From Grammothele lineata (Eukaryota; Basidiomycota; Agaricomycetes; Polyporales; Polyporaceae): 64,000 bases of DNA. Positions 1 through 9,431 of the stretch are shown here, one piece after another. Where the stretch lies: positions 186,001 through 250,000 of the forward strand of contig NDFF03000320.1 in assembly GCA_002150815.3 (NCBI GenBank). The letters run 5' to 3'. A model generated the notes under the pieces. It searched no databases and had not been told where the DNA came from. It worked only from the letters and a program-made list of their open reading frames with translations. A program made the translations under genes and the position numbers. The first letter of the stretch is position 1, and every line of letters starts with the position of its first letter.

Positions 1-813
1 GCCGTATCTTGAGCAGAAATACGCAACACAGCGAACGAAATGATGCTGAGGCTGAGGAACTGCACAATCATGGTAGGACTGGACAGATGGAGAAGTTATC
101 TGTGCAATGACCAACCCACTGGGTAGTCGTCGCCGTGGTCTTTAATACCCCTGTTGTTTGCTCTTGGCGCTGTGAGGGGATCCGCGTCCTTGACGGGGTC
201 GTGGGCTTTCGCGTTCACATGTACCGCTGTGCATGGGAGTCCTGCCCCTAGCTGTTCTCCACTGCGGCGTGGAAGTTTCGAAGACCGTTCTTATAATTAC
301 CAGCGGCTAATCATAGAATTCCAAGGGACTATACGTACGCCTACATACCGAGAAGTCGCCGGTGGGATGGAAGCCTTCCAGGCGGCCATACTCTGTGAGA
401 CTCAACCTAACCTTGCTTGCATTGGCTGGATGTCTTTCCCCTCTTAGGCCTGAAGAACAATTATGGTGGATGATTCCGAATCCATGATAGTGCTGGATAT
501 CAATTGTTCCCAAACAGCTTCGCACAGCTCAAAAAAGCAGGCGTACTAGTTTGGCTGCGTGCACGATGGAAGAATTCCTGTCTTACGGGCTCTTAGTAGA
601 ATTTTGTTGACTGAAGTACCGCCAATGTTCTTCCTCTAACGCTTAAGCACGCATTTGCATATGAATTTACAGAAAACACATACATGTCTCCCAGCACATT
701 GACATCAATCCTAAGTGCCGCCTCAAGGTATACGCAAGTAACTCGCTCGAAAGCCAAGAGAGCTCGGGACAGCGATGTCTCACACCCTGATAGAACACTT
801 CGAAAGGAGAAAA
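1..813. other. intergenic, no gene seen
   Basis: I see no supported coding sequence here. The open frames are short, lack ATG starts or recognisable motifs, and contain no exon chain that splices into a known family. The right end lies just downstream of the PEBP-like gene stop and probably holds its 3' UTR. Confidence 0.5.
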
Positions 814-1682
814 TCACGTTGAGCTTGCGTCCGGTCCGGTGAGGAAGAAGTTGCCCGCAACAGGCTCGCCCAGTCCGGTCTCCGCCGCGAAAAGGGAGAT
901 ATTGAAGCCACTGGTCGGCGTCGACGAGTTCACGAACATGGCCGCGGTAGCGTCAAATCCGTCTGGCTGAACAAACAACAGAAGCACGTAACTGCATCGT
1001 GTGCCGTCAGGCGGGAATGCGAAGGAGTAGAAGGCGAAGATCATGTCAGCCCTTCGCACGCACGTGAGAACTGAGGGCGATGAATCGGACGCACCGATGA
1101 GGGTCGGACCCCGCAGGAGGTGTGGGGCGGAGGAAATTGGAGATGGCAGGAGTGTTGTTCATGAGGAGTGCCCCCTGAGCGACGTCGCCGGTGGGTATCA
1201 TGTCCGGCGCGAGGAGGTGGCGGATCTGGGACTCCGACGGGTTCTGGGGCGTAGGGGCATCGGGGTCAACCATAGCGAGGACGAATGTCCTTTGAGCGAG
1301 AGACAAGTCTTCGCTCTGGAGCGAGACATTGGGCCTGAGGGCGTTCTCTGAGGGTGGTTGGTGTATGCGATGAAGACTTGACGTCGTCCACAAAGAAAAG
1401 TATACTTACGCTCCCTGATCAGATGCAAGCCTGGGGTCACGTTCACCGTCGTACCCGTCGTGTTGTCAAGGAAGACCACATTTAAGAGGCCCACGGGGTC
1501 GAAGGAAGGTAACACTGGTGGATTACGTGAATCGACTGTAGACCCTCGCATATCTAAGTTTGACCGTACTCACCATCCGGCACGATGTTTGCGGCATCGA
1601 ACGCCTGGACAACAGAAGACGTGTCCTGCGCGCAAGCGTAAGAAACGGCGAGAGTAGTGATAGCAACTAGCTTGGAGAGCAT
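814..1682 (-). CDS. secreted phosphatidylethanolamine-binding (PEBP-like) protein
   Basis: Four exons splice into a PEBP-family protein of roughly 220 residues. The start ATG is followed by a hydrophobic segment (MLSKLVAITTLAVSYACAQ) that looks like a cleavable signal peptide, so secretion is likely. The family signature is visible: a VLAMVDPDAP core, then a PAGSDPHRYVLLLFVQP block that is assembled across an intron (donor GTGCGT near 1095, acceptor TGCAG near 990). The other introns use GTGAGT and GTAAGT donors. PEBP proteins bind phospholipids or act as protease or kinase modulators. The substrate of the secreted fungal members is unknown. The family call is secure; the physiological role is not. 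Confidence 0.87.
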
Positions 1683-3285
1683 CACAAGGGCGGGATGTTC
1701 GTTAGGTGGCACTGCTGGGCTGTGACAGTCTCCTATACTTATAACCACTTTTCCTAGACACCATGCGAAGACCTTCATGTAGCGGGTCGTGTCATTCGAG
1801 CTTCCTCTTGTAGCCTAACCCATGGGAACGGGACTAATTTCAGCCTTTGCATGGATGAACAGAAGCTTAGTATGGCGTCACCCCAGAGACAGCGAACGAT
1901 ACGTAGACCAATTATGTTCCCTGGACGAGTGTGAAATTTTCAGCGCACCATACCGAGAAAAACCCATATGTGTAACTCACCTTTATTTACGGCGGGATGG
2001 ATTCAGAAGACTAATGTCTGGGAACACATCCCACGAGCAGCCTACCAAAGGATAAGAACGGGAGTGACAATAATCTAGAGGTCCCGGGCATTGTTACAGC
2101 TCTTGCAATAATGGCAGATACCTACGTACTACAGCACGTAGCAGCATTCAAAGTCAGTCGGGAACCCATACCGGCCAACCTTACTAGAAGCAAAGACAGA
2201 GGTCTATCACTCTCGATTGCCCGGTGCTTGTCACCAACACTCGTCTTCACCAGATCGACGATCCGGCTGGTCACGTCATTACTTTTATTGGAGTTCCTGA
2301 GGAGTCGTCAGCCAATACTATACTGCAAGATCAGCAGTTTTCGTATCGACCGCCTGTACATCTTACACGATGTTGACTGGGTAGAATTGACAAATGTCGT
2401 ATTATTATGTTGCTGCGCCCTGAACAGGATTGTAGTCGGCTCCCGTCCTCCGAGGATTTGTGTCTGAACGCTTCTAGGTCCCAAGCATATTTCCATCAAG
2501 AGCAACGGATCTGTTGGGACTTGGAAGCGGTATGGTCAGTCTATTCCAACAACAGCGCTATTAGGCACGCTAGCGGTGATGAACGCCCGAACGAACCTGC
2601 ATATATTACAAACCACATGAACTGCTACCGAACAAGCCGCCGTAAAGACCCTGAATGCGCTGTTATATGCCGTAGGAACGGCAATGGGATGCTAAGGTGC
2701 TAGCGGTGACACGCTCGTTCTATTGAAGTACCTCGATAAGCGAATGCAGCATGTGCCTGGCGGCGCGGAAAGGCTACTTAGGCTAGATTTAAGTTTACCG
2801 AGGGATGCTGAGTTGACTGGATCTGACACGCCTAATCTCTTGGTGCCATTCAAGCCGGACGCGTCGGGGTTGTTGGGAGACCACTAAACGCCGCTGCTGG
2901 AGACACATCTATATGGAGCATCATTACTGCTGCGGAATTGTGGCATCTACGCCCGGCTCTAGCCTAGGCAGCAGAGGGAGTAGAAGATGCGCCCGAGGAC
3001 CCTTGCGCGTTGTCGGACGTTTGTGGAATTGAGGCCGGACTAGCGCAGCGGATACGCGACGGTAGACTCGACATGAATTCTTAGCCCCGAGCACATCGGG
3101 CGTTGGCTGAGGGAACAGATCTTCAACCTCAAAATCCCTAAGGTTCACTCAAAAGCCGAGCATGCAGTGATGGACGCGGATCCGAGTGTAGAAGATACAA
3201 CTGTCTGTCAAATCTAGAAGGTAATGTGGAATGTAAGAAACGTTAACTGGGGGTCTAATCAAGCAAAGCTATTACATACGCACCG
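1683..3285. other. intergenic stretch with a possible decayed ORF
   Basis: No intact gene is supported over about 1.6 kb. The segment just above 1682 should contain the PEBP-like gene promoter. The only coding-like material is the interrupted stretch at 2714-3085, listed separately. Confidence 0.45.
2714..3085 (+). pseudogene. possible decayed coding relic
   Basis: Read on the plus strand, one frame gives 57 protein-like codons from 2714 to a TAA at 2885. A second frame from about 2887 continues for about 60 codons with an internal TAG. The peptide has balanced composition (for example IWSIITAAELWHLRPALA), and the pieces fit one damaged reading frame with a shift and stops. I cannot name the parent; a transposon polyprotein relic is one option. 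It could also be chance open frame. Confidence 0.28.
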
Positions 3286-3781
3286 TCACAACTTTCTCGA
3301 TAGCCGCTGTACCTCTGCACACTCCTCCTGCCCGCGCACGCACAAGACAGCCGCCCCACCATCCTGCGCGTCCGGGATGAGACATTTGATGTCCTGGACA
3401 TCGGGACAGGGACACTCAGATGGCACGCCAACGCAAACGAGGGTGTCCGGGCAGAGATAGTTTGAGCAAGGTACTGTACGGCACAATGTCAGCCCTTGTG
3501 TTGATATGACGCCTCCAACGGAAACGAGGGCGAGCAGGGTCCCTCAATGAGGTCTCTTGCCATCCATCAAACCACATGGAGGACTTATGTTTCAAGGAGA
3601 GGAAACCATGCGTTCGTAAAGACGCACCTGCATCGGAGTGTGCCTGCCACTGAGCCATGCCACCCGCGGGCCTTTGTTGCTGCTGCTGCTGATGTCCGCC
3701 GAACATTTGGTCAAAGAATCCAAACTGTCCTTGAACAATAGCAACATTCCAGGCCAAACAAAGCAGAGCGTGAAACATCAT
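3286..3781 (-). CDS. LCL2: LCL2-like ER secretory protein
   Basis: Two exons (3629/3628-3781 and 3286-3473) joined by a GTGCGT...TACAG intron give a 113-residue protein. It begins with a signal peptide (MMFHALLCLAWNVAIVQGQ), then FGFFDQMFGG, a run of six glutamines, and a cysteine-rich C-terminal half (CSNYLCPDTLVCV, CPCPD, KCLIPD) that is typical of the long chronological lifespan protein 2 family. Yeast Lcl2 is linked to chronological lifespan and probably ER-associated degradation. Two adjacent ATGs (3779-3781 and 3776-3778) could serve as start. The short length is normal for the family. Confidence 0.9.
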
Positions 3782-4249
3782 GCGGGGAGTAGGTGAAGGG
3801 CGCGGCGAAGCAGTAAGACAGTTCTGGACGAGTGTCAAGCAGTGAGAGGTCATCAATCATTGGCGCCAACGAGGATGACACGTCGATACCTTCAAACAAC
3901 GCGTCTGTGGCTAACACGTGCACCTCGAGTGTCACACAAAAGCCTATGACATATGGAAGTAGAAATCCAGTGAGAACTGCGTAAAAGGTCTACTCAGATA
4001 GCCAGAGCCAACATCGTGAACAAGCGGCAGTAGGCTATCGGACTAGCGCGCAGATGTTACATGAGGATCTGAAGCAAAACAAGGGCTGTATAGAATGGAT
4101 GAAAGGGGGAGGTAGGATGCAAGTGTAGATAGAGCATGACGACTAATGCTTGCGAGAGGGTGGAGAGCGGAACGACCACGGGTAGGAGCCAGAGGATCAA
4201 ACATGAAACAATAGGTCCAGGTAGATGACGATGACACACAACGATGATT
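3782..4249. other. LCL2 upstream region
   Basis: This 468-bp gap lies between the LCL2 start codon and the stop of the next minus-strand gene. It should hold the LCL2 promoter and the 3' UTR of that gene. I see no coding signal in it. Confidence 0.5.
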
Positions 4250-5284
4250 TCAAGTGAGCAGCTCATCGTCACTTTCAACACCGTCCACCTCTTCCTCCAT
4301 CGCAAGGCGCATCTTCTTCCGGTCATCTTTTCCCAGTGGTGCACGAACGGGGGTGGCACCTACGAGTGTCGCAGCAGGGCTCACCGCCGGAAGCGTGCCG
4401 TGCGACTTGAGGGGAGCCGCAGGGCGGGGCGTCGACAGATAGTCCTGCACATGCTTGGGATGCGGAGACGGTGGGACAATCTTGGCAACGCTCATTAAGG
4501 GGTGAGAATGACCAGCCTTGAGCCACACGGAATGGGAAGGTGTAGCTGGGGCCGAGTTCTTCTTCGAGGCCTTGCGTCTCGGAACGAGGTTCTCCTTGTC
4601 GTCTTCCGCGTCGGATGAACGGGCAGATGAGTTGGTGACTAGGAAAGATGTTGAAGGAAGGATGATGTGAGGGTCTTGGAAGATCGTGAAACCCGGGTAA
4701 TGAACAGATTGAGGATCGAGAAGGGTGACCGTACGCGGGACAAGTAGTTGTCCGTTGGTTAAGGATACGCGGACGGCGGTGCCTGTCTCGTCCGTGCCGA
4801 ATTGTCTATCTGTGTTCCCCGAAGACGCAGGGCCCCCAGAGGGAGACCCGGACTTGTGTGCGGATAACCGGGACGACCGGCGTGGACCAGAGCGCGGCGT
4901 CCGCTTGGGGCTCCTCCGCGGGGTACCTATTCCACCACCTCCGCTACACGGAGCCTCGCAAGCAGTCGATTCCGAAGCCTCTGATGAACCGAAGTCGAGC
5001 CTCTTTGCTGGGCTGTCCGGTCCTTGCAGGAGCGCGTGAAAGTGGGCAGGTGCGATCCTTGCACTTGTGCTTGATCCGGAAAGCGGACTCTTAGCAAACC
5101 TCGGCGTTTGAGCCCCGCTTGCGTCCTTCAGACGACGTTTGGCAGGGGCCCCTGTCAGCCCAACCGACGGAGAATGAGGCCGTTTGTTGGGTCGAGAGTG
5201 GGATGGGGTACCTGGCGGCGGCGAAGGAAGGAAGAGCGAGATGTCGTAGGGCTGGAGTGGACCAGGACGTCCGCGAGAGGGCAT
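4250..5284 (-). CDS. disordered basic nuclear-type protein with KEN box, unknown function
   Basis: A single open frame encodes 344 residues from the ATG at 5282-5284; a longer open frame upstream lacks a better ATG. No catalytic domain is visible. The protein is rich in Ser, Pro, Arg and Lys. It begins MPSRGRPGPLQPYDISLFLP and contains many SP/TP sites, basic clusters such as NKRPHSPS and TPRRSPKRTPRSGPRRSSR, a more ordered middle (about VRVSLTNGQLLVPRTVTLLD) and an acidic C-terminus (EEEVDGVESDDELL). A KEN box sits in DDKENLVPRR. These features fit a nuclear, CDK-phosphorylated, APC/C-degraded regulator, but that is inference. I do not recognise the family. Confidence 0.72.
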   Translation of the reverse strand: MPSRGRPGPLQPYDISLFLPSPPPGTPSHSRPNKRPHSPSVGLTGAPAKRRLKDASGAQTPRFAKSPLSGSSTSARIAPAHFHALLQGPDSPAKRLDFGSSEASESTACEAPCSGGGGIGTPRRSPKRTPRSGPRRSSRLSAHKSGSPSGGPASSGNTDRQFGTDETGTAVRVSLTNGQLLVPRTVTLLDPQSVHYPGFTIFQDPHIILPSTSFLVTNSSARSSDAEDDKENLVPRRKASKKNSAPATPSHSVWLKAGHSHPLMSVAKIVPPSPHPKHVQDYLSTPRPAAPLKSHGTLPAVSPAATLVGATPVRAPLGKDDRKKMRLAMEEEVDGVESDDELLT

Positions 5285-5686
5285 GATGGAAGGATCGAGT
5301 GCTTGTGCTTGACACGAGGTAGAGTGTGGTTTGTGGCGAACCGGGGTATGTAGAATGGAGAGGGGGGTATTTATGATGGACGTTCGAAAGCGAACCGCCC
5401 GCCACGCGTCGCGGTCCATGCTCGCGTCGCGATCGCACGTGATTTGTCACGTTCCTTTGTCACGCCCGCCACCACCGCGATCAAGGCGGAGCGTCAGTCT
5501 GAATGATCAAGAAAGGAGTGGGCGACCCCTCGAGGTTTGTCACATTCATTTGTTCGGAATCATAAAGCAAGAGGCTTCTGCAACGCGAAACCTGAAGAAT
5601 ATCATTGCAAACGTCACAAGAGAATAAAGGAGAACTTCCCGACATGAGTACTGTACAAATACGGCGTATACATAGCAAGAGATATT
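5285..5686. other. promoter region of the KEN-box gene
   Basis: This 402-bp gap between the KEN-box gene start and the FAL1 stop codon should carry the upstream promoter of the former and the FAL1 3' UTR. No gene is visible. Confidence 0.5.
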
Positions 5687-7312
5687 CTAAATAAGTTCTG
5701 CCGCATTGACGGGCATCTCGTCCTGGAACAATGCATCGGTAAGTGATCACGCCCAACAAAGACCTCAGAACTCACGATCTGCGTTCCGTAGTACTGCTCT
5801 ACAACAATGCACAATATGTCAGTCGACCAACGACCGCACACGAAGACAACGGACTGACCGATATCGCGGAGTATACGAACATCGTCTACGGTGACGAACT
5901 AGTATATGGGGTATCAGGGTGAAGGGAGCATTGTTTGGCCAGTGAAAACATGACTCACATTGATGGCAACACCCTTTCGTCCGAAACGACCCGACCGACC
6001 GATACGGTGAATGTAGTTTTCGCGATTTCTAAACAAAATTGATGAGAACGTATACAATGTAGTTGTGACTGGCGCATACGCAGGCAAGTCGTAGTTGATG
6101 ACGAGAGAAACTTGCTGAACATCGATACCACGGGCCCAAACGTCGGTTGTGATGAGCACACGGCTACACCAGGCGTCAGCAACCGATGTGATAGAATGAG
6201 ATTAGGTCAGATACGTACGACGTGCCGCTCCGGAACTCAGCCATAATCGCATCCCGCTCCTTTTGGGCCATTTCACCATGCATCGACGATACGGTGAAGT
6301 TGGCTGTCCGCATCTTCTCTGTCAACCAGTCCACCTACAGGGCGCGTTAGCGTAGTTTACATTGTCACGTACTGTATGTGCATACCTTTCTCCTAGTGTT
6401 GCAGAAGATTACAGCTTGAGTGATTGTAAGGGTGTCGTACAAATCACACAGGGTGTCGAATTTCCAGTCCTCTTTCTCCACCGCCACGAAGAACTGTTTG
6501 ATGCCTTCCAGCGTCAACTCATCGCGCCTGACCAAAATCCGGATGGGATCCGTCATGAACTTTGTCGTCATCTCGAGGACGTCGTAGGGAAGTGTGGCGC
6601 TCAGGAGAACGACTTGAGTAGCAGGAGGAAGGTAACGGTATACGTCGTAAATCTGGTCCTTGAAACCCTTGTTGAGGAGCTCGTCGGCCTCATCTAGGAC
6701 GAGCATCTTGATGTTGCGGGTGCGTAGACTCCGACGGCGAATCATGTCGAAGACACGTCCGGGGGTTCCGGACACAACGTGCTGGCCGTACTCGAGCTTG
6801 CGAATATCCTCGCCAATGGAAGTACCGCCAATACAAGCGTGACATTGGACATTCATGTAGTCTCCAAGCGCGAGGACAACCGACTGGATTTGCGTGGCCA
6901 GTTCGCGAGTGGGAGAAAGTACGAGAGCTTGGGTCTCGCGTACGGTCACGTCGATGGATTGGAGGATGGAAATGGAGAATGTCGCGGTTTTTCCTGTGCC
7001 AGACTGCGCTTGCGCAATGACGTCGCGTCCTTGGATGATCGGCAGAATGGCACGCTGCTGGATAGCAGACGGTTTTTCGAAGTCTAGGGAGGATTTTACA
7101 AGCTGTAAATGTCATGACAGCAGGAATAGGACGCACTGTATGCGTAGATGCCGCGCAGGAGATCCTCCTTCAAGCCAAGGTCATCGAAAGTCGATACCAC
7201 GGACACCGCCTCCGAGGACTCAAAAACGAGTTTCTGCGCACAAAACTAAGTCAATAAACCTATTATACACGCGCCTTTGACTCACGTCGTCGCCAGCGTT
7301 GATTCCGGACAT
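5687..7312 (-). CDS. FAL1: DEAD-box RNA helicase FAL1 / eIF4A3
   Basis: The spliced product is an ATP-dependent RNA helicase of about 395 residues. Exon 1 (7286-7312) encodes MSGINAGDD and the large exon (6386-7083) holds the helicase core. Visible motifs: Q motif region ([13 protein letters not shown]), Walker [26 protein letters not shown] box [12 protein letters not shown] in LLSATLP, and C-terminal [18 protein letters not shown] and [13 protein letters not shown]. The last exons end in [19 protein letters not shown], the hallmark of the eIF4A3/FAL1 branch rather than eIF4A. Yeast Fal1 acts in 18S rRNA maturation; eIF4A3 is the core of the exon junction complex. It is divergent with SF3A3, with 140 bp between start codons. 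Confidence 0.95.
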
Positions 7313-7452
7313 GACTGAAGGCGGTGGTGGGGGAGAGAGGAAGGGCGGAGTTCGAATTCTTGGACGCTCTCGTTCAACGTCGACGTCAGGCGCCCGCGAA
7401 CTCCCGCTCCGGTGAAAGCTCACATCCTCCTCTTCGTTTTCTCGCCGCCGCC
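7313..7452. promoter_or_regulatory. short divergent promoter FAL1/SF3A3
   Basis: Only 140 bp separate the start codons of two oppositely transcribed RNA-processing genes, so their 5' UTRs and promoter must share this DNA. It is purine-rich on the left and pyrimidine-rich on the right. It contains GACGTCA (7382-7388), seven of eight bases of a CRE/ATF site. No TATA box is evident. Confidence 0.6.
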
Positions 7453-9300
7453 ATGGACTCCATCATTGAAGTACAGCGCCAGACGCACGAGGAGGTTGAG
7501 CCCTCGAACGTGCGCTCTACACCACACTCTCGAAACCGCAGTCGACGCATCAGGCCCGCCTGCAAAACGAGCACAAGGCCTCTCAACTCCTCGACCGCAT
7601 ACACTCACGAGTCGTCACGCTCAACAACCTATATGAAGACGAAGAGACACGGAAAGCAGAAGCGGACGCTCTCTCTGCTCCGGCACGACAAGACGATTTG
7701 TCTGCGTTCTACGCAAGACTGGGCAAGATCACAGAGCACCATGCGAAGTACCCAGATGCCACTGTGGGTGGGTTTGAACTTGAGCTTGCCGCCTTCTTGG
7801 ACGATGCAGAGGAAGTTGAGGACGACGAGTATGAGCAAGATGACCGTATGTTCTTCAGTTCTATCAACGCCGCATTTGCTTGACTCAAGGTCACTGTAGC
7901 TATTGCTCTGCTATTCTCTGGTGAAGAGGGTTACGGAAAATACCTCGATCTATACGCGAATCACACAACGTACAACAATCTCAAGCATATAAGCAAGCGG
8001 CTTGCCTACTTGCAGTATCTAGATGTTCTTCTCTCCGCTCAGTCAGAACCTGTTCACTCTGAGCTACCTAAGGAATGTCGTCTACATCGAGACTATGAGA
8101 TGTACGTTGTTCCTACAGAGGTTCGCAGTGCTGTTTAGCCTAATGGTGTGACTCAGATACATTCGGGCTCTGCACGCATACCTTGTATCATTCATGAAGA
8201 GGTCACAGCCCCTGGTCGATGTCGAATCACAGCAACGTGAGGCGGAGGAGCAGTTCAATAAGACTTGGGAGTCAGGCAATATGGACGAGTGGCAGGATTC
8301 TAGATATAGCCAGGTGGCCTCTGGCGAGAACGGCGAGAACGGTATCTGGTGCTCAGCCTGTAAGTTTATCGCCTCATGTCTATATATACCCCTCTTACTA
8401 GCTATCTTTTAGGTCAAAAAATGTATTCAAAACAGACCGTGTACGACGCTCACCTCGGCTCCAAAAAGCACATCAAGGCTGCGCAGAAGCAAGCAGCTCA
8501 CGATGGCCCCCCCGCAAACCCTAACGGGCCTCCCCCCGCCAATGGCACTGGCGCCCCCAGCAATGGCGAGTCCTCCAAAGCTGCAACGGCTGACAAACAC
8601 CGCCCTGCTGCCCTATTCACTCACCTCTGCACTCAACTCCTCCGCGCGTTGATTCCTGCCCTCAACGAGACTAAATCAAACGTTGAGCGCCGTTTCTCGC
8701 TTACCGCGCGCGAGCGTGAGCAAGAGCTGCTAGAGCAGGCGAAGAAGCCCGCTCCGGCCATGAAGACGCCTGCGAATGGCGAGAACGCTGAAGAGGAAGA
8801 GGAAGAAGAGCGTATCTACAACCCGCTGAAGCTGCCATTAGGCTGGGATGGAAAGCCCATCCCGTACTGGCTGTACAAGCTCCACGGATTGGGCGTGGAG
8901 TACCGTTGCGAAATCTGTTCAGATCATGTTTATATGGGCAGAAAGAATTTCGACAGGCATTTCCAGGTAAGCGTTACCTCTTGTTCCTGAGTTCTATGCT
9001 TAGTGCCCTTGAACAGGAATCGAGGCATGCATTTGGAATGCGTGCACTTGGTCTGCCTAATACGAAGCACTTCCACGAGATCACCCGCATCGAGGACGCA
9101 CTAGCCCGTAAATCGTCTACTCACACATCTCACTTTATTCAGTCTTCTAACGTTAATATCGTATAGTGGCTGAGAAGCTCAAGCGAGAAGGTCGAAATGA
9201 GATTTTCGAACAGGAGACCATGGAAGAGCTCGAAGACGAGGAGGGTAATGTCTACAACCGCAAGACATACGAGGATCTCAAGAAACAGGGACTAATTTGA
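7453..9300 (+). CDS. SF3A3: splicing factor 3A subunit 3 (SF3a60/Prp9), apparent frameshift in exon 1
   Basis: This is a subunit of the SF3a complex of U2 snRNP, needed for branch-site recognition. The N-terminus MDSIIEVQRQTHEEVE starts at 7453. The frame then breaks: at 7501-7502 one base is missing relative to the family, and coding continues as LERALYTTLSKPQ from 7503. Downstream are SGEEGYGKYLDLYANH, a C2H2-type zinc finger (WCSACQKMYSKQTVYDAHLGSKKH, split by an intron), the highly conserved YNPLKLPLGWDGKPIPYWLY block, a second CEIC...H finger, and the C-terminal NRKTYEDLKKQGLI. About five short introns, with good donors and acceptors at 8100, 8360, 8967 and 9110. Essential in other fungi, so the shift is probably a sequence error. 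Confidence 0.93.
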
Positions 9301-9431
9301 GTCGCACTCGGTGTGCATTTGCTCCCTCTACTCTACCGGTTCTCCTCCCATGTGTAAAGTGCTGGTACAACGTGTGGAGTGTTGTCTGTAGTATACATGC
9401 GTGATCTCCGGTCTATGTTACTCATAGGCAA

